DNA of 64,000 bases, from the NCBI GenBank assembly GCA_963969495.1, contig OZ018324.1, forward strand, positions 163,192,495 to 163,256,494. Direction: 5' to 3'. Position 1 is the first letter of the stretch, and each line of letters starts with the position of its first letter. The notes beneath the pieces are model-generated. The model made no database searches. It saw nothing but the letters and a program-made list of their open reading frames with translations, and was not told the origin of the DNA. Made by a program: the position numbers and the translations under genes. Shown here in pieces: positions 31,872-41,974 of the stretch. This stretch comes from Ceratothoa steindachneri (taxonomy: Eukaryota; Arthropoda; Malacostraca; Isopoda; Cymothoidae).

Positions 31872-34800
31872 GCCTGGAGGGCATATTCCTTCAATGGAAT
31901 TGCCGTGGACTCCGGGCTAACTGGGAGGAGCTGCGGAGGCTCGCCTCGTCCCGTTCCCCGTTAGCTATTTTTTTGCAGGAGACCATGCTAGGCGCGTGCC
32001 CACTGCCTGCCCTCCCGGGGTATAAGGGTCTTGCAACCCCACCACCGCGGGACGGCCGGGCTGGGAGATGCGCGGTTTACACCCGGCATGATGTCTCCGT
32101 TCTTCCTTTCTCTTTAGATACCTCCTTACAGGCAGTGGCTGTGCAGCTGCACCTGGATAGGAGGTATACTATCATTTCTGCGTACATTCCACCGTCAGCT
32201 GACTTCGACGCGGGGGACTTCCGCCGCGTCGTGGCACGGTTGCCGAGGCCCTATCTCTTGCTTGGAGATCTGAACGGCAGGCATCCTCTCTGGGGAGATT
32301 ACTCCATAAATCCCAGGGGACAAGTCCTTGCCGATCTGATCGAAGAGCTTGAGATGGGTGTCCTAAACGTGGATGAGTTTACGCATCACTGTCCGAGAAC
32401 CGCTTCATTTTCTTGCCTTGACCTATCTTTGTGCTCTTCGGATGCACAGCTTGATTTTGATTGGGGGGTGGTCGATGACCTCCATGGTAGTGATCACTTT
32501 CCCATTCAAATATCATTTTCAGGGCAACTGCCGCCTGAGAGACCACCTCGGTGGTGCTTGGCACGGGCGCGGTGGCCTGCATTTCAGGAAATGACTGAAT
32601 TCTCTATCTCAGTCGAGGATTTTAGGTGGGTAGATGAGGCCGTTGAGTTCTTCTCCGGCAACCTTATCGCCGTGGGCCTGACTACTATTCCTAGGACGTC
32701 TGGCTGTTTTGCACGCCGACCACTCCCATGGTGGTCGGCCGAGTGTGAGACGGCCCTCAAACAGAAGCGTTATGCCTACATGCGCTATAAGCGCCGCCCG
32801 AACGATTTCACTGTCGCTGAATTTCGTCGGGCTAGGGCTAGGTTCCGGTATATTTCGAAGCACGCCCGCCGCTCTTCTTGGCGGGCATACGTGTCTTCAC
32901 TTAACGGGAAGACCCCTTTAGCTGAGGTGTGGAAGCGAGTCAAAAGGATTCGGGGCAAGTTCTCGCAGGACCCCCCTCCCGTTCTCCAGGAGAATGGGAC
33001 CGCAATCTCGGACCCCGCGTCCGTGGCGGAATCCTTAGCGACCGCTTTCTCTGCATTCTCTAGCCGTGATGCTGCTCCGCCAGCATTCAATGCACGTCGT
33101 GATGTCGCGGAAGGCCGCCGGCTGGACTTTACCTCCAGAGGCGGAGAACCCTTCAACGACAAGTTTACTGTGAGTGAGTTGCGTTCCGCTCTCGCTTCGT
33201 GCGCGGACACCGCCCATGGTCCGGACGATGTCCCGTACGCCATGCTTCGACACCTGGGTGAGCGAGGCATGGCCTTTCTGTTAGATCTGTTCAACAGGAT
33301 CTGGGTGGAAGGTCTTCTCCCAGACTCCTGGCGAATCGCTACTGTGCTCGCCTTTCGCAAGCCGGGGAGAGATCACTCTACTCCGACCGGTTTCCGCCCA
33401 ATCTCTCTAACCTCTTGCGTGTGCAAGTTGATGGAGAAATTGGTAAATGTTAGATTAGCCCATTTCCTGGACAGTGGAGGCCATCTGTCTTCTGCACAGT
33501 GCGGCTTCCGTAAGTTTCACTCCACGTCGGATGCTCTGCTCCGACTGGAAAATGCCGTCTGTGAGGCTTTCCTTCGTAGACAGCACGACGCCACGGTGTT
33601 TTTTGATCTGGAGAAGGCCTATGATACCGCATGGCGATACGGTATCATGGAGACTCTCCACACGATGGGGGCGAGGGGACGCCTCCCAATGTTTATATCT
33701 GAATTTTTGCGAGATCGTCGATTCCGCGTACGGGTGGGGGGAGCCCTCTCTGCCCCAAAGGAGCAGGAAGAGGGTGTCCCGCAGGGAAGTGTCCTCAGTG
33801 TCACACTCTTTGCCCTGAGCATCAACGGCATCACCTCGGTGCTGCCAGAAGATGTTCTCGCTACGCTCTACGTGGACGACCTTTCGATCTCTTTTGGCGC
33901 GGCCCAGATGCCAACTCTGGAGCGTCGACTCCAACAGGCATTGAACCGCGTCTCTCGCTATGCCGAAGCGCACAGGTTTCGGTTTTCTTTGGCCAAGACT
34001 AAGGTGGTGCACTTCTGCCGCCATCCACGGCTTCACCCTCACCCAGATTTGTTTCTTAATGGGGAACGCCTGGATGTGGTTGAGTCGCACCGTTTCCTTG
34101 GTCTTGTATTCGACCGACGCCTCACCTGGGAGGCTCATATTCGCAGCCTTAGGGTCTCTTGTACCCGCGCCATGGACATTCTCCGTTCCGTGACGTTCAG
34201 CGCTTGGGGCGCTGATAGGGCTACCGCCTTACTTTTTTATCGATCCTTTGTTCGCTCGAAGCTCGACTACGGATGCGAGTTTTATGCATCCGCAGCCGAG
34301 CGTTTATTGCGGAAGGTGGATTCAATCCACCACACCGGCCTTCGCCTTGCGACCGGTGCCTTCCGCACTTCCCCCATTGAGAGCCTGTTGGTCGATGCTG
34401 GGGAGATGACACTCGCTCTGCGCCGCGTGCAGTGCATCACTCGCCTGTATGCGCGAGCCCGGCGCCTCCCTCAGTCGCCAACAGCTCTCACTGCATCCGC
34501 AGCTGATCTCGATGGTGCCTATGCCGCCGAGAGACGCCAGTCATACCCTAAGCCCTTTGTGTTTAGGGCCAGGAAACTCCTTCGAGAGGTAGATATAGCT
34601 CTCGGGCCGGTGGCGCCCCTGGTTCTGCCCAGGACGCCACCCTGGAGGGTACCACATTTGGCTATTTGTCGCCACGCCTCTGCTCCCAAAGCTTGTACTG
34701 CGCCGGGAGTATTGCGTTCGACCTTTTTGGAGCACACATCGTGTCACGCTGGTACCGTGCCAGTGTATACGGATGGCTCCAAGTCCCAAGAGGGGGTCGG

Positions 34801-35542
34801 CTTCCACGCCGTATCCCCTCTGTTTGAAGTCAGCGGGGCTCTACCAGGCGCTGCGTCTGTCTTCACGGCCGAGCTGGTGGCAATACACCACTCGGTACGG
34901 GAGATTACGCGACGTGCCCGGTTCGGAGACCGGATTGTGATCTATAGCGACTCACAAAGCGCCCTGAGTGCTCTCGGGGCATTGGAATCTCCGCATCCCC
35001 TGGTTCGCGATATCCGTGACGCCACGGTTTTGGCGAGCCGGGCAGATGTCGAGATTATCTTCTGCTGGGTTCCTGGACATGTAGGAATTGCGGGGAATGA
35101 GCGCGCCAAAGAGTCCGCGAGGACTCTGCGACCGGACCAGCGTTTCGCTCTTCCTCACACCGACTACATGGCAGGAATACGGGCAGCTCTTCGGACTGCT
35201 TGGCAAAGAAGATGGGAGACGGTCGAGGGGAACTTAAAGTTGCGTGCCATTGCGCCGCGACTGTTCCCATGGACCTATCCCCCAATGCCGCGGCGGCTTC
35301 AGGTTGCTTTCTGTCGTCTCCGAATCGGACACACTCGTGTGACGCATCGCTATCTGATGGAGCGCTCGCCTGCGCCCTATTGCAACGACTGCGTCGTCCC
35401 CCAGACTGTTCGGCACATTCTTGTCGAATGTCCCAGTCTGGGTGATCTTCGCGCACGATACCTGTCCCAGTACCGGGATGGGCGGGGTCGCTACCGCCTG
35501 TCCCTTGTGCTCGGGACAGATTCGTGCACACTGACTTGTTGA
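31769..35542 (+). CDS. ORF2 polyprotein: endonuclease, reverse transcriptase, RNase H, zinc finger (copy D)
   Basis: 1257 codons without a stop. An APE-type endonuclease occupies about residues 38-250: QWNCRGL (42-48), catalytic-type Glu in QET (70-72), GDLNGRH (Asp about 170), SDH (about 241-243). Reverse transcriptase follows (about 400-770), with FFDLEKAYD, GVPQGSV and palm box YVDD (701-704). RNase H spans about 995-1125: TDGS (Asp about 1002), AELVA (Glu about 1035), SDSQSAL (Asp about 1061), but GNERAK has Lys (about 1114) where the fourth Asp is expected. A C-terminal C-x2-C...H...C finger lies near 1204-1222. It would nick target DNA and copy the element RNA in place. The frame is -1 relative to ORF1, overlaps its end, and opens with TTG. 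The first ATG is inside the endonuclease, so translation by frameshifting, reinitiation or a non-ATG start is implied. Confidence 0.92.
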   Translation: MSGQQRPGFCPREAYGHSREGLQFEEGPRVSSELGLEGIFLQWNCRGLRANWEELRRLASSRSPLAIFLQETMLGACPLPALPGYKGLATPPPRDGRAGRCAVYTRHDVSVLPFSLDTSLQAVAVQLHLDRRYTIISAYIPPSADFDAGDFRRVVARLPRPYLLLGDLNGRHPLWGDYSINPRGQVLADLIEELEMGVLNVDEFTHHCPRTASFSCLDLSLCSSDAQLDFDWGVVDDLHGSDHFPIQISFSGQLPPERPPRWCLARARWPAFQEMTEFSISVEDFRWVDEAVEFFSGNLIAVGLTTIPRTSGCFARRPLPWWSAECETALKQKRYAYMRYKRRPNDFTVAEFRRARARFRYISKHARRSSWRAYVSSLNGKTPLAEVWKRVKRIRGKFSQDPPPVLQENGTAISDPASVAESLATAFSAFSSRDAAPPAFNARRDVAEGRRLDFTSRGGEPFNDKFTVSELRSALASCADTAHGPDDVPYAMLRHLGERGMAFLLDLFNRIWVEGLLPDSWRIATVLAFRKPGRDHSTPTGFRPISLTSCVCKLMEKLVNVRLAHFLDSGGHLSSAQCGFRKFHSTSDALLRLENAVCEAFLRRQHDATVFFDLEKAYDTAWRYGIMETLHTMGARGRLPMFISEFLRDRRFRVRVGGALSAPKEQEEGVPQGSVLSVTLFALSINGITSVLPEDVLATLYVDDLSISFGAAQMPTLERRLQQALNRVSRYAEAHRFRFSLAKTKVVHFCRHPRLHPHPDLFLNGERLDVVESHRFLGLVFDRRLTWEAHIRSLRVSCTRAMDILRSVTFSAWGADRATALLFYRSFVRSKLDYGCEFYASAAERLLRKVDSIHHTGLRLATGAFRTSPIESLLVDAGEMTLALRRVQCITRLYARARRLPQSPTALTASAADLDGAYAAERRQSYPKPFVFRARKLLREVDIALGPVAPLVLPRTPPWRVPHLAICRHASAPKACTAPGVLRSTFLEHTSCHAGTVPVYTDGSKSQEGVGFHAVSPLFEVSGALPGAASVFTAELVAIHHSVREITRRARFGDRIVIYSDSQSALSALGALESPHPLVRDIRDATVLASRADVEIIFCWVPGHVGIAGNERAKESARTLRPDQRFALPHTDYMAGIRAALRTAWQRRWETVEGNLKLRAIAPRLFPWTYPPMPRRLQVAFCRLRIGHTRVTHRYLMERSPAPYCNDCVVPQTVRHILVECPSLGDLRARYLSQYRDGRGRYRLSLVLGTDSCTLTC

Positions 35543-35761
35543 CTTCTTGGGGGAGGCCGGCCTTCTCCCTATTATTTAAGCAAGGTTTGTTTTTGTTTTT
35601 TGTTGTTTTTTGCATTTTTTTTTTTTTGTTTGTTTTGTTTTTTCTTTAGTTGCACGCTCCTGCGCCGGGGGGACCTCTCCCCGACGCACCAGCTTGCTTC
35701 CTTTCCCCCTTTTGGGGTGTTTTTTTTTTTTTTTTTTTCTCTCTTTAATATCATTTTAAAG

Positions 35762-35818
35762 TAGCCTAGAACTAGGCCAGTTTTAATACGGCGACTAATG
35801 CCCAAGTAGGCAGTCGCC
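35762..35818 (+). promoter_or_regulatory. Two 3'-terminal hairpins of copy D
   Basis: AGCCTAG-AA-CTAGGC lies at about 35763-35777. Arms GGCGACT (35790-35796) and AGTCGCC (35812-35818) lie 13 nt before the poly(A). Same arrangement as copies A and F, although the upstream 3' UTR differs strongly between A and D. Confidence 0.72.
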
Positions 35819-35851
35819 AGATGAGCTCTTAAAAAAAAAAAAAAAAAAAAA

Positions 35852-36080
35852 ATTCCCGTGAGGGTCTTCTGTTCGAGGAGGGCCCCCGCGTCTCCTCGGA
35901 GCTAGGCCTGGAGGGCATATTCCTTCACTGGAATTGCCGTGGACTCCGGGCCAACTGGGAGGAGCTGCGGAGGCTCGTCTCGTCCCGTTCCCCGTTAGCT
36001 ATATTTCTGCAGGAGACCATGCTAGGCGCGTGCCCCCTGCCCTCAGTGTAACGCTCTTTGCCCTGAGCATCAACGGCATC
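35852..36080 (+). mobile_element. LINE copy C, 3' part with internal deletion
   Basis: It resumes with ATTCCCGTGAGGG (the TSD, 35852-35864), finishes ORF1 and enters ORF2 up to the segment before the endonuclease Gly-rich part (about 36040). It then jumps to sequence homologous to the RT region around LFALSINGI and ends at about 36080. Relative to copy D about 1.8 kb is missing at the jump. The rest of ORF2, the 3' UTR and poly(A) of copy C are absent. Confidence 0.82.
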
Positions 36081-36261
36081 ACTCTCTTCCTGTTCCCCTC
36101 TATCTCCTCCCCCCTTTTTACTTTCTTTCTCAAGTGTTATTGATTGTGCCTAAGCGTATGTGTGTTAGGTTGTAGTGTATGACTGAATGAATTTGTCGAT
36201 GCTAGTGTGTGTTTTAAGTTTAAGTTCTAATTTTTGGCAGTCTCGGTGTATCGGTCCTGCC
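36081..36261. other. Short spacer, nothing recognised
   Basis: It begins with pyrimidine-rich sequence directly after the LINE copy C remnant and leads to the hAT-like end at 36262. No coding or repeat signal is visible. Confidence 0.4.
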
Positions 36262-36379
36262 CAGGGCTGCCAAATCTGGGGGCAATTTGGTCAAAAATTG
36301 TTAATAATCGGGGGGAATTATGAAATAAGATGAATTTAACGCGTAAATTGCATTTTAAAATATATGTAAACTCATTTAA

Positions 36380-37450
36380 ATATAAAATCCTAATGCAGAA
36401 CGGTCACTACGTTCTTAACGAGTAACACGTGCAGGAAAAGCACGCAGTCGGAACGAGTATCGAACGCGTTATATCTGAATATAAAAATATTCCAAGTTGT
36501 TTTGTGGATAAAACGGTAATCCAACGAGTCAAACTTTCAGATATTGATCCAAGTAATGTATGTAATCACAAAAATCATGATAACTTTTGCCTGGTATGAC
36601 TTGCAATGACAACTGATTAATGAAATTTCTTGTCGAACTCTACGTTCAATTAAGGAAGAAATTTCCACAGAATGAAAATAGTGTGATTGCCAAGCGAAAT
36701 GCACTTGATACAACAATTGCCCCAAACCTTTCTTTCGTCATCATTAACTAGTATTGCAAGCAATTTTTTTCTAATTTAGTACCACCAGCTCAAGTGATTT
36801 GTGGAGAAGCTAAAGAGCTACCTAGTTAGTTAACCCCAATCCTTTTCATGATACTGGGAGGATCCCCAGGAGCCGGTCTTCTCTTGGGGAGAGGTGCCAG
36901 GAAGTATCATGTTTCGACACCAAACAGCGTTCAGGTGGAAGCCTTTGTCACCTCGGGGGAGAGGGATCTGTTCCGCGTCAGAGGCATGTGGATATAGATA
37001 TCTATCGGCAGGATTCCTTGGAGCAGAGTGTGTGCTGTGCTGTGAATGCGAGAGAGGAAAGAAAGCAGTGTTGTGATTGGCTATGTGTGCGGTGAAAGGT
37101 GTAAGATCTACCCGCCCGAAAACGGGGTGAGCACAGCGCGTCCACCAGTCGGTAGCCAGATCTCTACGTGCGCTCACGTTTGTGTCTGCCGAGCCGGGAT
37201 TCGGAATCGAACCCGGTACCGCAACGTTGGGAGGCCAACGCTGTATCCACTCGGCTAGCATGAGCTCTGCAGAGCTACCTATTTCAAGCAGTTGGTATGA
37301 TTTACGTTCCATTAAAGATGGTATTTGCAATTCCATATTTGCGCTAATTTCTGATTTAATGACAAATCTATCGTGTTTACCACATTCTTCAGCATGTGTT
37401 GAACGCATATTTTCACAAGTGAATAACATAAAAAACTAGGAAAAGCAATT
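36380..37450 (+). pseudogene. hAT transposase remnant, interrupted by SINE
   Basis: Near the end the plus strand reads LPHSSACVERIFSQVNNIKN (about 37377-37436), the hAT C-terminal dimerisation signature (H-S-S-A-x-V-E-R-x-F-S). Upstream pieces such as LSDIDPSNV (about 36535-36560) are compatible with the same family. The frame is broken by stops and by the SINE at 36825-37270. The N-terminal zinc finger and the first catalytic residues cannot be recognised. Dead. Confidence 0.6.
36825..37270 (-). mobile_element. tRNA-derived SINE with 11-bp TSD
   Basis: On the minus strand the 5' part contains a Pol III A box TAGCCGAGTGG (complement of 37247-37257) and a B box GGTTCGATTCC (complement of 37203-37213), spaced as in a tRNA. 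AGAGCTACCTA occurs directly outside both ends (36814-36824 and 37271-37281). The cloverleaf is imperfect (the T arm does not close), so this is not a tRNA gene. The body of about 370 bp includes a 3' foldback, CATGATACT (from about 36847) with AGTATCATG (to 36911). The tail ends TTAACTAAC rather than poly(A). Confidence 0.72.
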
Positions 37451-37617
37451 CACTAAAAACACAAAGAGTAGCTGGTAGAATTCTGTTAAAACGATCAATT
37501 ACAAAAACAATTCAGACTACTAATCGGGAGCCGAGCAATCAATTAATTAGGACTGGAAGAATCTGGTGTCTTCTCTAGTTATCTTTGCAATATGGAATTG
37601 TGCCTAAACGATTCTGA

Positions 37618-38124
<507 letters not shown>

Positions 38125-38316
38125 TGAAACGTTTGAAAATAAGTAATATAACAATCACTTTAGAGGCAGAAGAGGAGGATTGTATTTGGATTGACCATTG
38201 GTAAGTAAATTCGGTTATATCTTAATTTATTTGACTAAATGTTTATTTTTTATAATTTGGGGGATTTTTTATTCTGGTTCTGGGAGAAACGGGGAAAATA
38301 TCATTGGCAGCCCTTG

Positions 38317-39290
38317 CTTGCCCTGTTCCTTTGAAATCTTGCGTAACTACGACTTACGACCTTCCTTCAGACTTGGGTTGTACAACCTCCATTAGGAATG
38401 ATGACCCACTCACTCTGATCTGTCGAAACAAACTTAGTTCTCGCAATACTGGCCCCCGCTCCTCTAAATCGGGGTTGCATCACCGTTCTGAGGCGGCTTC
38501 TATAATACCCGTGACGGGTTCTCGCACGCCACCTGTTCGTGAGCCCCTCCACACTATCTCAACCCTGGTCTCTCACTGATCTGAGTGATGGCAGTAATTC
38601 TTCAATGGAACTGTCAGGGGATTCTTCCCGAACGGGAGGAATTCTTCTTAGTATCTGAATTATCACCTGCTGATATATGCTTGCTGGAAACCAAGTTTCG
38701 TTATTTCACTGTTTTTAACTCTACCACCTATGACGGAGTGCCCCATGGTGGTGTCTCGCTCCTTGTGAGCACTAATTGCTTTTGCAATCAGTGTTCATCT
38801 TATGAATAGAATTTATAATTTTTGTTAAATTTATATTCCCCCAGATGAACCTCATTCAAGGGTTAATTTTTTAGATTTTATCTCAGCCTCCCTTTCATTT
38901 ATAGTTTTAGACTTCAAATTTGTCCTCAGAATCCTCTTAGTTGACCTCACACCAAGACTTATTGGGACAACCTTCCTGCTTGCTTGGACTCATTCACTCA
39001 TGGGTATCGAAAACATATTCTGAAGTGAAGAGTCTACCAGATAAGGAAAGGGGCGGGTAGTTGGCCTGTCACGTTCTCCCAAAGATTCACGTATCTTTAG
39101 ATTTTGTCTGGGTAATCGCGAATGTTGAGCATGTTCAGGTAGGTCGAATTTTAACGTATGTTGAATGATGAAACAGAAATTGCTCGTGCACGTTTTACTG
39201 ATCTGGGCGCGTTTGGATGTGAGGTTTCTATTCCAAGCCATTGGCTCAAGCTATGCCCCTGTGGCTTGACATTTTAGGGGCATAGTGGGG
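38317..39290 (+). pseudogene. Fragment H: end of ORF1 and start of ORF2 of a divergent I-like LINE
   Basis: Reading frames at 38304-38579 (Ser/Pro/Arg-rich, like the basic ORF1 tail) and 38585-38809 follow each other as ORF1 end and ORF2 start. The second reads AVILQWNCQG, ADICLLETKF and GGVSLLVSTNCF, the beginning of an APE-type endonuclease (N of QWNC, E of LET). Stops follow from about 38806, and downstream sequence (to about 39290) only faintly resembles endonuclease (FLDFISASLSFIVLDF). It differs strongly from copies A-F, so it is another family. Confidence 0.6.
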
Positions 39291-39645
39291 TGACACTTGT
39301 AGGTCCACTTTCTCGCACGCGGCGATTTTTGAGGCGCCTACGGACGGGATCCAGCCTTTTCATCTTGATCAGTTTTCACTCTTCTGTTGAATCCAAACCA
39401 ATCTTCCCGCTCCCTTTATTTTTAAAAAAATATTTGTGTATTTATTACATTCCTTATACGTCATTTATGTCCCTTTGCTGTCTCACCCCTGTTCCTTTCC
39501 GCTTCCTCACCGGAGGCTTACGCCTTCCCGGGTGTTGACCGTGCGTGGAAACCCTGTAACTACCCTTGCCACCACCCCCCGTTTGGAAATTGAGCTTCCC
39601 TCTCAGTTGCGACTTTGAGGTGGCAACACTTTTTTTGCGGAGTAG

Positions 39646-40062
39646 CAGGGCCGTGCCGCCCATTAAGCAGACTAGGCAAATGCGGGGTGGCACTGTAGAC
39701 GTTGTTTTGGGGGGGAGGGGGGGGGGTAATTGACTATTTTTTATAATGGACCATTTAGAAAAAGATTTAAAAGAATATAATAAACAATAACGCCTCTCTG
39801 AATCGTACGTGTTCGATTACTAAAGTTGTTCTTCAATTTTGAATTATCCACTGCCTCGAAGCATTTTCCCATCAAGTGGACCATTCCACCCCACCCCACC
39901 CCATCCCACCCCTCCCCTTTGCTCCACCCACAGATGGGATATCGTCCAGAGACATGCCAGAATCACTGAAGTCATGGTCAGAGGACTAGATGGGAGAGCA
40001 GGAAGTTGAAAATCGAAGCCCAGGCTTTGGCTAGGGCGCCAAATGAGTCAGGAACGGCCCTG
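39646..40062. mobile_element. hAT-type MITE, 417 bp
   Basis: The ends CAGGGCCGTGCC and (right) GGAACGGCCCTG form an inverted repeat. Octamers CGGAGTAG (39638-39645) and CGTAGTAG (40063-40070) differ at one base, the 8-bp duplication expected of hAT elements. It contains a G-rich tract (39709-39727) that could form a quadruplex, and no transposase. Confidence 0.7.
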
Positions 40063-40205
40063 CGTAGTAGTAGTTTAGTGTTAAACGCGAGTAAGGGTTG
40101 ACTGCCTGGTTAATATGTCTGTTCATCGGGAGACTTGTCTCAGGTGGGCTTAAGGGGTCCTGTGCTGACGTCTGATCCTCATGTGGTTACTGGAGTATAC
40201 CAGGC

Positions 40206-41960
40206 ATGGTATCACTAGGGCAGCTGGAAGATGAGTTCTTTCCTCTTAAGCATAGTGCCGCCCCGTGTATGGTGCTGAGCCCGCCTAGTGAAGTAAAAGT
40301 CTACTTAGTTTATGAGTATAAACAACACATTCCCAGAAAAACTCCAGTTTCTAATCCTCGCGACACTGGAACTCGTTCCAGTTCTACCTCCGTATACGTC
40401 GATCCATTCTTAAGTGAGATGGATCCAGATCTAGATTACCATATGTTCCTATTCCTTCGCTCAGCTTTAGGTTTTTGCCTTTCGAAAGGGAATGTTTTCA
40501 AAATTAGTGAAGATTTCGATCGGCGTTGCGGCGAACTACGTCGTATGTGGTCCTCTAATGATGGTAACCTTGTTGTGGAAGTGTCCTTCCTCACCCAAAA
40601 TGATAAAGGTAAGACTCTCGTCTCCTCCCCCGGGATTATCTCCTCACTCCCCTACCTTAAATTCGGTAAATGGTGCGATACTCTCTAATGAGCTTAACGA
40701 TTATGGCATCAAGAAACTGCAATCGAAGCTTGTGCATCACCTATGTCCAAAGGAAAATCCAAACTGTCAATAGTATCCGAATTAATACAGGTAAACCTAC
40801 TCCTAACTTTGTGACCGGTTGCAGTTGCCTAATCACGTGATGACGGGATACCTCAGCATCTCCGTAAGTCGTTGGGTCAAAAATCCACATGTTTGGTCAT
40901 GTGAACCAGAATTTTTGCTGTGAACGTGTTTGGATCGAATGTGCACTCCATTATCATGGCAAATCTTGCGACCACCCAGAAATGTGCACCAATGTGGAGA
41001 AGCACACAGGTCGTCGTCGTCTTACTTTTTGAAAAAGAAATGGTGTCAGTCCGCATGACGCACAAAGTTGACATTCGTGAATCCGGTAGTAGGGTTCGTA
41101 AGACTCAAACGATGTCCGGTTCTCGGACGTCCTCAGGAGTGCTACTTCTTAGCGCCCTATTCGTCCCCGGGAGCCATCTTCTGCCCCTCCCACGGTCTCC
41201 GAGACTATTGGTCGTTCTGCGAATTCGGCGCTTAACGTTCTACCGGGTGTTTGTGTGCCTTTTCTCCCTCCCTGATGGAAACACGGGTATCATTTATCTG
41301 CGGCACCAAAACCATTGAGCATCCAAGCGTATCTGGAATTGTCTTCGGACCCAGAATAAACTTTGACTGATGCCACTACTGTGTAATCATGGTCTTCCAA
41401 AGGCAATGGTTTCCTCTCCTTGCACTACGAAAATTCGCTGCTTCGGATTTCATCCCATAAGGATCCCCCTCTAGATAAGGCCACCCATGCGATCCCGTAT
41501 TACTTGCCCCCTACTTCCGTTTACTCATCCTTTGAACCTTGCGGCCTTACTCAGCTTGAACCCACATCGTCTTAGGAGCGCGGGTTTCGTGTAAATGGCT
41601 TGGCCGGAATGGCCTCTGCTTCGGCGTTCTTCCCCCGCATGCATCGCCTTCCACACGCGGGCTTCGTCCACAGCCGATAAATCTAAAATAGTCGCAATTT
41701 TCATCCTTTAAACATAGAAAGTCTCTTAGATCTCCCTTTCGTCAGGGGTTATCTCCCGTGAGAGTTCTACAAGCGGCATGTTGAGCCTAGTGTCCCCTCT
41801 ATCCTCCCAAAGTTCCCATTCTTCTCCTGAGGTTAGTAAAAAAACCTCGCCTTTCCTAAGTTTGTCAAATTGGCTTACCTAGATAGCCTCATTTTTTTAA
41901 AGGATCCTCCCACGTCATCTAAAGGTTCTTCTAATTCCCTTCAGATTCCCACTGTCATTT
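40206..41960 (+). pseudogene. ORF1 remnant of fragment G
   Basis: A 160-codon frame (40206-40688) starting MVSLGQLEDEFFP is followed after a frame change by a segment LSNELNDYGIKKLQSKL (about 40680-40730), which aligns with ARELVDYSIEDITLELADHG in copy D ORF1. A knuckle-like stretch with scattered Cys and His (CFGHVNQNFCCERVW...CDHPEMCTN) lies near 40890-41000. The rest to about 41960 is Ser/Pro-rich with stops. Homology is visible but weak; function is lost. Confidence 0.5.
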
Positions 41961-41974
41961 CACGTCTATTCACG

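Larger units (their letters stand above)
28926..35851 (+). mobile_element. I-like LINE copy D, full length with intact ORF2
   Basis: This 6.9-kb element begins CCCCGTAAGGGGCGCGG and ends in 21 A residues, flanked by an exact 13-bp TSD and inserted in copy C. It has a structured leader, ORF1 with three CCHC knuckles, ORF2 uninterrupted over 1257 codons, two 3' hairpins and poly(A). Its 3' UTR contains an extra segment (about 35650-35715, TGCACGCTCC... to TTTTGGGGTG) not seen in copy A. Intact frames, clean TSD and poly(A) suggest a recent insertion and possibly an active master copy; activity itself cannot be judged from sequence. Confidence 0.93.

Noticed and set aside
37186..37262. Possible tRNA gene
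   Set aside because: A and B boxes are good, but the T arm does not close and the anticodon loop has the wrong size. TSDs and a long body identify it as a SINE.
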